From contig CAKTJC010000020.1 of assembly GCA_934567355.1 (NCBI GenBank), forward strand, positions 1 through 49,899: a DNA stretch of 49,899 nucleotides. The letters are read 5' to 3'. Position numbers and translations under genes: made by a program. Positions 32,384-39,678 of this stretch are shown here, one piece after another; the stretch's first letter is position 1; the number at the start of each line of letters is the position of its first letter. The notes under the pieces were generated by a model. It was not told the origin of the DNA. It worked only from the letters and a program-made list of their open reading frames with translations, and did no database searches. The stretch comes from an uncultured Oscillospiraceae bacterium (GTDB lineage Bacteria > Bacillota > Clostridia > Oscillospirales > Oscillospiraceae).

Positions 32384-32455
32384 AACGCATGCAAAAGCCG
32401 CCGCAGTGCCATCTCTGTACACTCCGGCGGCCGTTTTGTATCTGTGACCGGCTTA

Positions 32456-32542
32456 GGGAACCTCTGAATAAATCGTCTACGGCTGAAGAGCAGGCAAAAA
32501 ACCGCTTGCTCCCAGCTCTTGCCGATTTAATCCGAGGTTCCC
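32456..32542. repeat. MITE-like inverted repeat, copy A (87 bp, with target duplication)
   Basis: Ends GGGAACCTCTGAATAAATCG and, as complement, GGGAACCTCGGATTAAATCG; the interior contains a second inverted pair (GAAGAGCaGGCAA...TTGCTCccaGCTCTT). Direct TTA triplets flank it (32453-32455 and 32543-32545), consistent with a 3-bp target-site duplication. The right TTA is, on the minus strand, the TAA stop codon of the Rpn gene. Confidence 0.85.
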
Positions 32543-33451
32543 TTAGACGGACGTCTGGCTGAGCCACTGCTTCACCGTGGTAAGGCTTACATTGACGGCT
32601 TTCGCAATAAAATCCATATCCATGCCCATATTGTGGAGGTTGACCGCTGTTTCCATCTTTCCCTTCAGTTCACCCTCTGCGCGGCCTTCTCTGCGGCCTT
32701 CCATACGCCCCTCCATGCGGCCTTCTTTGCGGCCTCTGTCCTCAATCTTATCCAACACTTCACACATATTCTTCAGCCCTCCTTCTGCGGCTTCCTTGCA
32801 GACCTCTTCAAAGCGATCATCCCGGGTCATGGCGGACAGGAGCTGCATGGTCTCCTGGACATGCCTGATCTGCTGCGGATCGGGTATATAATCGCCGCTC
32901 TCACGCATCTGGACGAAATAGTCCGCGACAATACGGAAATCACTTTTGAACAGCGCGACCTGTTGTCTTGTCAGGTACGCAATTTCAAACAAATTAATTT
33001 TATAATCGTTGACGAATTCCGCAAGCTCCTTCGGAATCTCCAGACATTGCTTAAGGGAAAGCGGTTTATCCCAGCGCTTTTTATATCCGAAATACAGTAC
33101 CAGCGTCACGACCGGGTATCTGCTTTTCCCTTTATTATCAGGCAGCAGCTGCGAGCGGTACTCTGCGCCATCGTAACCGATGACGCGAAGCGGCATATCT
33201 GCATCTGCATCCGTCTGATTTTCCAGCCCGACGCAGGCGACACGGATGTTTCCCTTCTTCCAGCGCTTTGCTACATCCCGCTCCATCTCGCGAAGCTGTC
33301 CGGCTGCCTTGTAGTAGGCACGCGGTGCCTGCTCCTCCAGCTCGTCTTCGGAAATGACGCTCCGCCCGCCAAATAAGAGGACATTCACAATGTCAGAAAA
33401 CACATCATTATATGATTCCAGGATTTTTTGCGTCTTATCCTTCTCTCCCAC
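32543..33451 (-). CDS. Rpn-family PD-(D/E)xK nuclease / putative transposase
   Basis: A 302-residue protein of the Rpn (recombination-promoting nuclease, transposase_31-like) superfamily. The nuclease core has the ExQ form of the PD-(D/E)xK motif in CVGLENQTDADADMPLRVIGYD (Glu and Gln near 80-82), followed by TLVLYFGYKKRWDKP. Residues about 245-271 are a run of GR.EGRMEGR repeats forming a charged helix, and a short HTH-like tail (DFIAKAVNVSLTTVKQWL) closes it, both common in this family. Starts at GTG 33451, four bases after AGGTGA. E. coli Rpn proteins cut DNA and raise recA-independent recombination; that is the family role. Its stop codon touches a MITE-like repeat. Confidence 0.88.
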   Translation of the reverse strand: MGEKDKTQKILESYNDVFSDIVNVLLFGGRSVISEDELEEQAPRAYYKAAGQLREMERDVAKRWKKGNIRVACVGLENQTDADADMPLRVIGYDGAEYRSQLLPDNKGKSRYPVVTLVLYFGYKKRWDKPLSLKQCLEIPKELAEFVNDYKINLFEIAYLTRQQVALFKSDFRIVADYFVQMRESGDYIPDPQQIRHVQETMQLLSAMTRDDRFEEVCKEAAEGGLKNMCEVLDKIEDRGRKEGRMEGRMEGRREGRAEGELKGKMETAVNLHNMGMDMDFIAKAVNVSLTTVKQWLSQTSV

Positions 33452-33611
33452 AGCTTCACCTGCTTTCTGTACACTTCCATGTTCATCTTAACACGAACGG
33501 GTGCAATTATCAAGAAAAAACTATGTTAATAATTTGTCTCTTTCCGACTGCACGTGTCCACAGTACGAATAAATCCTCTTCTTTTTATTCGGAATATGTA
33601 GATACTGCCCA

Positions 33612-33640
33612 TTGAAATTTGGGCTGTTTCGTAGTATCAT
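33612..33640 (+). promoter_or_regulatory. Promoter of the aminotransferase gene
   Basis: TTGAAA (33612-33617), 17 bp, TATCAT (33635-33640), 61 bp before the start codon. Confidence 0.72.
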
Positions 33641-33701
33641 ATATATGTTATGCAGGACGCAATGGACGAACTTGCAAATTTTGACCATTCGGAGGTAGTA
33701 T

Positions 33702-35000
33702 ATGAAACCTTATTCCGAGCTGAGCCGCGAAGAGCTTCTGGCGCTGAGGGATTCCCTGAAAGCCGAATATTCCGAATACCAGGAGCGCAAGCTGTCGCTG
33801 AATATGGCGCGGGGAAAGCCCTCCCAAGCGCAACTGAATCTTTCCATGGGAATGATGGACGTGCTGAACAGCGAAAGCGATCTGACCTGTGAGGACGGCA
33901 CCGACTGCCGGAACTACGGCGTGCTGGATGGCATCGAGGAATGCAAGGAGCTGATGGCCGACATGATGGAGGTGCGCCCCGATCAGGTCATTATCTACGG
34001 CAATTCCAGCCTGAACGTGATGTACGACACGGTCGCCCGCTCCATGCTCCGCGGCGTCATGGGCAGCACGCCCTGGTGCCAGCTGGATAAGGTGAAATTC
34101 CTCTGCCCCGTCCCCGGCTACGACCGGCATTTTGCTATCACGGAGTATTTCGGGATCGAGATGCTCAATGTTCCCATGCTGCCCACAGGCCCCGATATGG
34201 ACATGGTGGAGCAGCTCGTTTCCTCCGACCCGACCATCAAGGGCATTTGGTGCGTGCCGAAGTACTCGAACCCCCAGGGCATTTCCTATTCCGACGAGAC
34301 CGTGCGCCGCTTTGCGCGGCTGAAGCCCGCCGCAGTGGATTTCCGCATTTACTGGGACAATGCCTATACCATTCACCACCTGTACGACCACGACCAGGAT
34401 CACCTGATCGAGATCCTGGCAGAGTGCAAGCGCGCAGGGAATCCGGATATGGTGTATAAATTTGCCTCCACCTCCAAAATCAGCTTCCCCGGCTCCGGCA
34501 TCTCCGCGCTGGCATCCTCCCAGAACAATCTGGTAGACATCCGCGCCCAGATGAAGGTGCAGACCATCGGTCATGATAAGGTGAACCAGCTGCGGCATGT
34601 GCGGTTCTTTAAGGACATCCACGGTATGATGGAGCACATGCGCCGTCATGCGGATATTCTGCGCCCGAAATTTGAAATCGTCCGCGATACACTGGAGCGG
34701 GAGCTGGGCGGCCTGGGCATCGGCAGCTGGACAAATCCGAAGGGCGGCTATTTCGTCTCCTTCGACTCGCTGGACGGCTGCGCCAAGGAAATCGTAGCGC
34801 AGTGCAAAAAGGCCGGTCTGGTGCTCACCGGTGCAGGTGCAACCTATCCCTACGGCAAGGATCCCCACGACAGCAACATCCGCATTGCCCCCTCCTTCCC
34901 TGCCGACGCCGACCTGCAGCTTGCAATGAAGGTCTTCACCTGCGTGGTGAAGCTGGTCAGCGTCAAAAAATTCTTGGCAGAAATGGACGGCGCGGTTTAA
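33702..35000 (+). CDS. Class I/II aminotransferase (PF12897-type, MocR-like clade)
   Basis: A 432-residue PLP enzyme starting MKPYSELSREELLALRDSLKAEY. The substrate and cofactor sites are visible: NMARGKPSQAQLNLS, the Gly-rich NSSLNVMYD of the phosphate cup, IWCVPKYSNPQGISYSD (Asn of the P-N-P-x-G motif), FRIYWDNAYTIHHL (Asp-x-Ala-Tyr) and the PLP Lys in FASTSKISFPGSG. This pattern belongs to a clade of aminotransferases annotated as aspartate or alanine aminotransferase-like; the natural amino donor is not certain. GGAGG with a good spacing precedes the ATG. Monocistronic with its own promoter and terminator. Confidence 0.92.
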   Translation: MKPYSELSREELLALRDSLKAEYSEYQERKLSLNMARGKPSQAQLNLSMGMMDVLNSESDLTCEDGTDCRNYGVLDGIEECKELMADMMEVRPDQVIIYGNSSLNVMYDTVARSMLRGVMGSTPWCQLDKVKFLCPVPGYDRHFAITEYFGIEMLNVPMLPTGPDMDMVEQLVSSDPTIKGIWCVPKYSNPQGISYSDETVRRFARLKPAAVDFRIYWDNAYTIHHLYDHDQDHLIEILAECKRAGNPDMVYKFASTSKISFPGSGISALASSQNNLVDIRAQMKVQTIGHDKVNQLRHVRFFKDIHGMMEHMRRHADILRPKFEIVRDTLERELGGLGIGSWTNPKGGYFVSFDSLDGCAKEIVAQCKKAGLVLTGAGATYPYGKDPHDSNIRIAPSFPADADLQLAMKVFTCVVKLVSVKKFLAEMDGAV

Positions 35001-35014
35001 TTGCACATTTTCCC

Positions 35015-35051
35015 GAAATCCCGCCGAGGCTGGTGCCCTGGCGGGATTTTC
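35015..35051 (+). terminator. Terminator after the aminotransferase gene
   Basis: GAAATCCCGCC pairs with GGCGGGATTTTC around a loop of about 14 bases; it lies 15 bp after the stop codon. Only a short T-run follows. Confidence 0.82.
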
Positions 35052-35265
35052 GATTTGGGAGAACTGGACAAATCGCGTGCTGCTGTGTTGTATGTTTTTT
35101 CAGTTGCTTTTCCCGGAGATATGGAATATACCACCCTCGTAGCACAAATTAATAGCAATGCACGGGATAGTGTGTTTTTTGCTTTGGCGAAAACGTATGT
35201 CATTTTGTGCATTGAGGAAGTCGTGTCGCAGTAATCGGGACTGTGTTTTTTGAGGGCGCAGCTAA
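35052..35265. other. Intergenic, no recognisable feature
   Basis: AT-rich sequence with one open frame on + (35001-35234) that has neither a ribosome site nor a plausible protein pattern. I see no RNA structure in it. Confidence 0.4.
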
Positions 35266-35493
35266 CCATCCCCCGTATTTCGATATATTCTGCCTTTCAT
35301 CTTACACTACCACGAAAATATTCTTCTGCAGATTGAAAACGAGATCTTTTACGGGCTTGAAAATACACCACTTTTAAGACCTTCTCCAGAACTGCCGCAG
35401 ACTGTATTGAATATAAATTACGAATACCTATCCACTTACCCGTTTGTCCGGGAGCAGGTGTTGAAATGCGGAGGACTGTATGCTATCATTTAA
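35266..35493 (+). pseudogene. Gene remnant, C-terminal coding fragment
   Basis: Seventy-five sense codons follow a TAA without a start codon or ribosome site and end at TAA 35491-35493. The encoded stretch (ENEIFYGLENTPLLRPSPE, then INYEYLSTYPFVREQVLKCG) has the residue mix of a real globular protein, so this is probably the 3' end of a lost gene. I do not recognise the family. Confidence 0.4.
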
Positions 35494-35523
35494 CCTACAA
35501 ATTGGAATCTGTCGGAGGAAATG

Positions 35524-35964
35524 ATGATCAGGAAAGTTGATAGGGACACAGAGCTGGCAAAGATGCTTTTGTCATATGTGGAAAGCTGTTCCTGGGTGGA
35601 CGTGAAAGAGCATATTGCCGGAATGATCCGCTGCTGGACGTTTTCAGATTGGGAAACGATGTTTGCAGCGGTCATGGAGGGGAGAATTGTCGGCATGGCG
35701 TCTGTGATGAAAACGGATTATTATCCGCTGCCGGACATCTATCCATGGGTATCCTGTGTTTTTGTCTCTGAGGACCATCGGGGACGAAGGATCAGCGGAG
35801 CGCTGATTGATCATGCGAACCGGTATTTGAAGGAAAACGGCTTTGATAAAAGCTATATCCCCTCGGCTTTTTTCGGATTATACGAACATTACGGATACAC
35901 ATATCTCAGGGACATCATCAACTATGGCGGTGGAACGGATCATTTGTTTGTGAAGGATCTGTAA
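35524..35964 (+). CDS. GNAT-family N-acetyltransferase, paralogue of 37113
   Basis: A 146-residue protein from ATG 35524 (GGAGG five bases upstream; an ATG one codon earlier is too close). The GNAT outline is: strand GRIVGMASVMKTDYYPL, DIYPWVSCVFVSEDHRGRRISGALIDHANRYL with the acetyl-CoA loop HRGRRISG (about 90-97), and C-terminal LYEHYGYTYL. It shares with the protein at 37113 the blocks ESCSW, FSDWE, KTD, VFV.E..RG.R.S and LYE.YG, so the two are a duplicated pair. The Asn usual in motif B is replaced. Substrate unknown. Confidence 0.88.
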   Translation: MIRKVDRDTELAKMLLSYVESCSWVDVKEHIAGMIRCWTFSDWETMFAAVMEGRIVGMASVMKTDYYPLPDIYPWVSCVFVSEDHRGRRISGALIDHANRYLKENGFDKSYIPSAFFGLYEHYGYTYLRDIINYGGGTDHLFVKDL

Positions 35965-36001
35965 TGGAAAATTTCTCTCCAAGGAGCAAGGCTTCCCCCT
36001 A

Positions 36002-36030
36002 TTGACAAAAAAACTGTTTCTCGGTATAAT
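36002..36030 (+). promoter_or_regulatory. Perfect consensus sigma-A promoter
   Basis: TTGACA (36002-36007), exactly 17 bp, TATAAT (36025-36030). Both hexamers and the spacing match consensus. It reads into the candidate RNA at 36037-36182. Confidence 0.9.
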
Positions 36031-36036
36031 GCTCAA

Positions 36037-36182
36037 TATGCAACGCATGATGCGTATTGGCAATTCTTAAGGTCAATGCATCATCCAACTGAAAAAAATC
36101 AAAACAGGAAAGAATTAAAATGCCAGACGCTCAGACGCAGTGCAGACCGATGGGATCGGTTTGGGCTGCGTCTTTCATTTTT
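36037..36182 (+). ncRNA. Candidate small RNA or attenuator leader
   Basis: About 145 nt between the consensus promoter and a strong intrinsic terminator (stem AGACGCAG 36133-36140 / CTGCGTCT 36166-36173 enclosing ACCGAT-ggg-ATCGGT, then a T-rich tail to 36182). Upstream of the terminator are complementary segments GCATGATGCG and TGCATCATCC that could form a competing fold. It also contains AGGAAAG and an ATG at 36120, so a short leader peptide read through the terminator stem is possible. It matches no RNA family I recognise. Confidence 0.5.
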
Positions 36183-36185
36183 AGG

Positions 36186-36494
36186 GTTAGCCGACCAAAC
36201 CGCAAGCCGTACCGGGAGAAAACATATCTATGGTACTCAACCGGTGATACCGCCTATGTTGAACCTGTTGCAACTGTTCCCGAACACAGGAGGCAGGGCT
36301 TGGCGAAAGCAGTTATCTACGAAGCATGTGCCCGTGCAAAAGCACTCGGCGCCAAACGTGCTATCGTTGTGTCCGAACAAGAATTTTATTTTCGAATTGG
36401 GTTCACACTTTCTTCGGAAGTGTATGCTTGGACGAGAAAAAAATTAAACAGATTCACTGTTGAAAAATTGGAAGTACGGGAGAAAACGGAATGA
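36186..36494 (+). pseudogene. GNAT acetyltransferase fragment (5' end missing)
   Basis: The encoded segment TAYVEPVATVPEHRRQGLAKAVIYEACARAKALGAKRA is the acetyl-CoA loop (EHRRQGLAKA) and following helix of a GNAT domain, and EQEFYFRIGFTLSSEVYAW is its C-terminal motif. The N-terminal strands are missing. The frame is open back to ATG 36120, but that part coincides with a terminator hairpin and does not look like protein, so I treat the gene as truncated. Its stop overlaps the start of the CPBP gene by four bases (ATGA), so the pair was once a translationally coupled operon. Confidence 0.65.
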
Positions 36495-36931
36495 AAAAGT
36501 TATATGAGAAAAACGAACTGACCTTTGCGATTGCATGGATCGTGGTTTACTGCGTTCTGCAATCCCTGGCAAATCCACTCAACAAAATAATCGGAATTGA
36601 ATACGCTGCAAGCGCCGCTTTTTGCATCTTGCAGACTGTCATTCTCTTCACCTTTATCCGGAAAAACAACTTGCTGAAGCGATACGGGCTTTGCAAATCC
36701 TCCGTTCCTGCATGGCGGTTTCTTTACTATGTGCCGCTGCTTCTCTTGGTATCGGGAAATCTATGGAACGGTTTTGCCATCAATTATTCACCGACTGAAA
36801 CGGTCTGCCGGATCATATGCATGCTCTGCGTCGGATTCTTAGAGGAAGTGATCTTCCGGGGACTTCTGTTTGAGGCCATTGCAAAGGATAATATCAAATC
36901 CGCCGTTATACCATATATAGGATATACATAA
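36491..36931 (+). pseudogene. CPBP-family intramembrane protease, truncated
   Basis: A 146-codon membrane protein with about four hydrophobic spans. The first catalytic motif of the CPBP (CAAX protease and bacteriocin-processing) family is present as EEVIFRGLLFEAIA (about 117-130), but the later motifs (Phe-x3-Arg and His-x3-Asn) are missing: the native reading ends near KDNIKSAVI, and after about 36903 the sequence belongs to an opposite-strand methyltransferase fragment. Full-length members have 200-300 residues. Family members serve in bacteriocin self-immunity or protein processing in the membrane; this copy should be inactive. A functional short form is unlikely. Confidence 0.8.
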
Positions 36932-37080
36932 TCAAAATAATCTTGAGGGAGATTCATCTCTTCCATTGAACTACATATCAGATTTGCCGCATATCCATAT
37001 TTTTCCAGATACTTTTTGGCGTTATCAAGTTGATTCTGAGAAATGTCAATTTCCCATAACTCGCCAGCGCCTCTTTCAGC
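36904..37080 (-). pseudogene. SAM-dependent methyltransferase fragment
   Basis: Read on the minus strand the codons encode GAGELWEIDISQNQLDNAKK and YLEKYGYAANLICSSMEEM, then NLPQDYFDYVYPIYGI: motif I/II and the adenine-binding segment of a class I methyltransferase. Neither a start nor an end is present; the 3' side runs into the truncated CPBP gene at about 36904, and the 5' side runs out near 37080. No family-specific assignment is possible. Confidence 0.7.
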
Positions 37081-37112
37081 ATGATATTTTATGGAATGAC
37101 CGCTGCCGCTAT

Positions 37113-37553
37113 ATGAACTTCAGAACGATTACGTCATCAGATAAATTGTGGTGTAAAGTACGAAATTATGCAGAAAGCTGTTCATGGAGAGCGGGGAAAG
37201 CGCTGGCAAGTGCTATGGATCATAATGGATTCAGCGATTGGGAAAGAGTTATTGCCGCAATAGATAATGAAAAAATCTGCGGTTATTGTACGGTTTCAAA
37301 AACGGACTGTATCCCGGATGTGGATTATACACCTTACATTGGCTTTGTATTCGTTGGCGAAGAATACAGAGGTAACCGATTAAGTCAACAGCTGATTGAG
37401 TATGCCATTGACTATATAAAAAATATCGGCTATAACAAAGTGTATATCGTAAGCGACCATGAGAATTTATACGAAAAATATGGGTTTCGTGTGGTAGACC
37501 GAAAAATTGCCCCCTGGGGCTCTGAAGAAAAAATATATATACGGGAGCTATGA
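37113..37553 (+). CDS. GNAT-family N-acetyltransferase, paralogue of 35524
   Basis: A 146-residue protein starting MNFRTITSSDKLWCKVRN. The GNAT parts are: KICGYCTVSKTDCIPD, YTPYIGFVFVGEEYRGNRLSQQLIEYAIDYI with loop YRGNRLSQ (about 92-99), and ENLYEKYGFRVVDRK. The chosen ATG aligns with the start of the paralogue at 35524. No ribosome site is visible because the sequence directly upstream belongs to an inverted methyltransferase fragment, so expression may have been lost or altered. The frame itself is intact. Confidence 0.8.
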   Translation: MNFRTITSSDKLWCKVRNYAESCSWRAGKALASAMDHNGFSDWERVIAAIDNEKICGYCTVSKTDCIPDVDYTPYIGFVFVGEEYRGNRLSQQLIEYAIDYIKNIGYNKVYIVSDHENLYEKYGFRVVDRKIAPWGSEEKIYIREL

Positions 37554-37590
37554 TGCAGACAAATTGAGGATTGCAGGAGCGTCACCGTTC

Positions 37591-37628
37591 ATTCTCCGTC
37601 AGCAGAGGGAGTCTGCCTGACGGAGAAT
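37591..37628. repeat. Long hairpin in the intergenic region
   Basis: ATTCTCCGTCAG (37591-37602) pairs exactly with CTGACGGAGAAT (37617-37628), with an inner CAGA/TCTG. It stands 38 bp after a GNAT stop codon but no T-run follows. The rest of 37554-37785 shows no gene. Confidence 0.7.
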
Positions 37629-37785
37629 ATTCCGCCACTTCGTCCCGTCAGGTTGGCTGCCCCCCTTGCGCCGCCAGAGCAGCCATTCCCTGTGGACTTG
37701 CCGTCTGCAAACAGAATCAAATGCTGTTCACCTCCGGCAAGTTTGAATGCCAATAAATTGAATTTGACAAGGAGTGAAAAGAAAA

Positions 37786-38223
37786 GTGTGCGAAGAATGT
37801 TACTCTGATGAAAACAGAATAACGCCTTTACGAAATCCTTTGGAATGTTTGGAGAACCACACCCAATATATTTGTGGAACTTGCGGACGCTGCATCTGTA
37901 TCGAGCATGACCCAAACAGAGGATTGCAGCGGTGGAATTTCCCTTTTAAGTCATTGGAAATCGCAAAACTTTATTTGCGAACGGCAGACTATACAGCAAA
38001 AAGTGCGTGCGGTATTTATGAGATAGAGGACAATAAAGGAAGAGTATCTTATAAAATATTGATAAGTAATGATGAGTTAAATCTATTCCTGAAAAAGAAT
38101 ACTGCCAAGAAATGCAGACAGATGATACCTGTGTTTCGTGCCGGAAAGTATAAAGAATATCCACACACAGAGGTACGAAAATTGACGCCTGATGAAATAG
38201 CACAATATATGAGCGAACGCTAA
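37786..38223 (+). CDS. Uncharacterised Cys-rich protein
   Basis: A 145-residue soluble protein. The N terminus CEECYSDENRITPLRNPLECLENHTQYICGTCGRCICIEHDP carries two CxxC-type pairs and further Cys/His residues, which look like a zinc-binding fold; the remainder (LQRWNFPFKSLEIAKLYLRTADYT...) is well-ordered mixed sequence. GTG 37786 is chosen: AGGAG lies 11 bases upstream and the frame's earlier GTG (37774) overlaps that site. Proteins with this N terminus are common in Clostridia and, as I recall them, start at the equivalent residue. Function unknown; perhaps a regulator or nucleic-acid-binding protein by its zinc pattern (inference). Confidence 0.82.
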   Translation: MCEECYSDENRITPLRNPLECLENHTQYICGTCGRCICIEHDPNRGLQRWNFPFKSLEIAKLYLRTADYTAKSACGIYEIEDNKGRVSYKILISNDELNLFLKKNTAKKCRQMIPVFRAGKYKEYPHTEVRKLTPDEIAQYMSER

Positions 38224-38284
38224 ATTCCCGTTTGCTGAGAAAAAGATGTGAAAAAATAACAGCTTAAAGTTTATGGAGGCAACT

Positions 38285-38647
38285 ATGAAAAACACAAACC
38301 AACTGATCGGCTGCTGCGGGCTGGACTGCGAAAAATGCGACGCCCGCATCGCAACGCTCACAAACGATAACGCCCTGCGGGAGAAAACCGCCGCCCTGTG
38401 GGCAACGCTCAACGGGGTAACGATCACACCGGAAATGATCAACTGCACCGGCTGCCGCGTAGAGGGTGCAAAAACACCGTTCTGCGACAAGCTCTGCCCT
38501 GTACACAACTGCATCCGGGAGAAGGGGCTGGATACCTGCGCCGACTGCGGACAGATGGACGGGTGCCCCACACTGGGATGCATCACCGCCAATAGCCCGT
38601 CGGCGCTGGAAAACCTGAAGCGGCTCCGCCAGCCGGCGCAGACATAA
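38285..38647 (+). CDS. DUF3795 domain protein
   Basis: A 120-residue protein with a plain DUF3795 pattern: CCGLDCEKCDARIAT at the start, NCTGCRVEG, FCDKLCPVHNCIREKGLDTCADC, and CPTLG, about twelve cysteines in all. It is likely to bind zinc or an iron-sulfur cluster; the role of the family is unknown. ATG 38285 is five bases after GGAGG. It is followed at 68 bp by the acetyltransferase gene on the same strand. Confidence 0.9.
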   Translation: MKNTNQLIGCCGLDCEKCDARIATLTNDNALREKTAALWATLNGVTITPEMINCTGCRVEGAKTPFCDKLCPVHNCIREKGLDTCADCGQMDGCPTLGCITANSPSALENLKRLRQPAQT

Positions 38648-38715
38648 GACGAAGCGGCGGAAACCGCAGCAGACATGACGCTGCTTGGAATATTATAAAA
38701 AAGAAAGGAAACACC

Positions 38716-39342
38716 ATGAATAAACTTTATCCCCGTCCGCATGACGGGCAGATCGTATACTTGAAAGATGTCATAACTGCGCCAAATATTGAGGTTGGCG
38801 ACTATACGATATACAACGATTTTGTGCACGATCCCCGGGATTTTGAAAAGAACAATGTGCTATACCACTATCCGGTCAACGGCGACAGACTGATCATCGG
38901 CAAGTTCTGCTCCATTGCCTGCGGAGCAAAATTCCTGTTCACCAGCGGAAATCATTCGCTGAAATCGCTGGCGACATATACCTTCCCCATCTTCTTCGAT
39001 GAGTGGGGGCTGGATGCGAAAAATATCCGCGACGCTTGGGAGAACAAAGGCGACACCGTCATCGGCAATGATGTCTGGATCGGCTACGAAGCCGTGATCA
39101 TGCCGGGTGTAAAAATCGGGGATGGTGCAATCATCGCTACGCGCGCCGTTGTTACAAAGGATGTGCCGCCCTATGCCATTGTCGGCGGCGTCCCGGCAAA
39201 GCCGATCCGCAAGCGCTTTGCCGATGCCGCGATTGAAAAGCTGGAGGCGCTGCGCTGGTGGGACTGGGACTATGAAAAAATCAAGCGCAGCATCCCCGCC
39301 ATCCAATCCGGAGACATTGCAGCCTTGGAGGAACAGGAATGA
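38716..39342 (+). CDS. Vat/CatB-type xenobiotic O-acetyltransferase
   Basis: A 208-residue trimeric acetyltransferase of the left-handed beta-helix (hexapeptide) type. The fold shows in VIGNDVWIGYEAVIMPGVKIGDGAIIATRAVV, and the catalytic His is in TSGNHSLKS (His80). The N-terminal GQIVYLKDVITAPNIEVGDYT is typical of the XAT subfamily, which includes streptogramin A (Vat) and type B chloramphenicol (CatB) acetyltransferases, but also many homologues of unknown substrate. WWDWDYEKIKRSIPAI at the end is also typical. I cannot tell whether this copy confers resistance. Its ribosome site is AAAGGAAAC (six bases upstream). Confidence 0.9.
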   Translation: MNKLYPRPHDGQIVYLKDVITAPNIEVGDYTIYNDFVHDPRDFEKNNVLYHYPVNGDRLIIGKFCSIACGAKFLFTSGNHSLKSLATYTFPIFFDEWGLDAKNIRDAWENKGDTVIGNDVWIGYEAVIMPGVKIGDGAIIATRAVVTKDVPPYAIVGGVPAKPIRKRFADAAIEKLEALRWWDWDYEKIKRSIPAIQSGDIAALEEQE

Positions 39343-39345
39343 GGC

Positions 39346-39383
39346 CGCCGTCCAGCCGCAGATGAATTCATCAGAGTTTCCCC
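39346..39383. repeat. MITE-like repeat, copy D (half copy)
   Basis: As complement: GGGGAAACTCTGATGAATTC followed by ATCTGCGGCTGGACGG, matching one end of the copies at 32456 and 44518. It starts about 4 bp after the acetyltransferase stop codon. Confidence 0.55.
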
Positions 39384-39523
39384 TTAAAAATTGGAATTTT
39401 CTTCCAAAACTACTTTGAAAGCCCCACCTTGTTTGTAAATCTTTCCATTTTCCCGTTTCGTCGCTTTTGCACAGATTCATTCTGTGATCATGCAGAAAAA
39501 TTGTTGAAAATACAAATACGCCA

Positions 39524-39552
39524 TTGACATTATGTACAAATTATGATATTCT
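39524..39552 (+). promoter_or_regulatory. Promoter of the sugar ABC importer
   Basis: TTGACA (39524-39529), 17 bp, TATTCT (39547-39552), about 127 bp before the start codon. The long untranslated leader leaves room for regulation. Confidence 0.82.
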
Positions 39553-39678
39553 TATGACTGGAAAGTGACTGCGGTTTGAACAATCCTTTTCAATCCTCAG
39601 CAGCGCTGAAAAAGCCGTTCATCCCCCGCCGGTCAATTTCCGGGAAACACAAGCACAAAATTGAATGGAGGAAAAACA

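Noticed and set aside
33648..35006. Open frame antisense to the aminotransferase
   Set aside because: The + strand gene has full PLP-enzyme motifs, promoter and terminator; the antisense frame has none.
35001..35234. 77-codon + frame after the aminotransferase
   Set aside because: It starts inside the terminator region without a ribosome site, and the sequence is not protein-like.
36120..36185. ATG 36120 as the start of the GNAT gene
   Set aside because: A plausible ribosome site exists, but the codons coincide with a strong terminator hairpin and do not resemble GNAT N termini. A leader peptide remains possible and is mentioned under the RNA entry.
37589..37915. 108-codon minus-strand frame over the 37.6 kb gap
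   Set aside because: It crosses the hairpin and overlaps the N-terminal part of the Cys-rich gene, which has better support.
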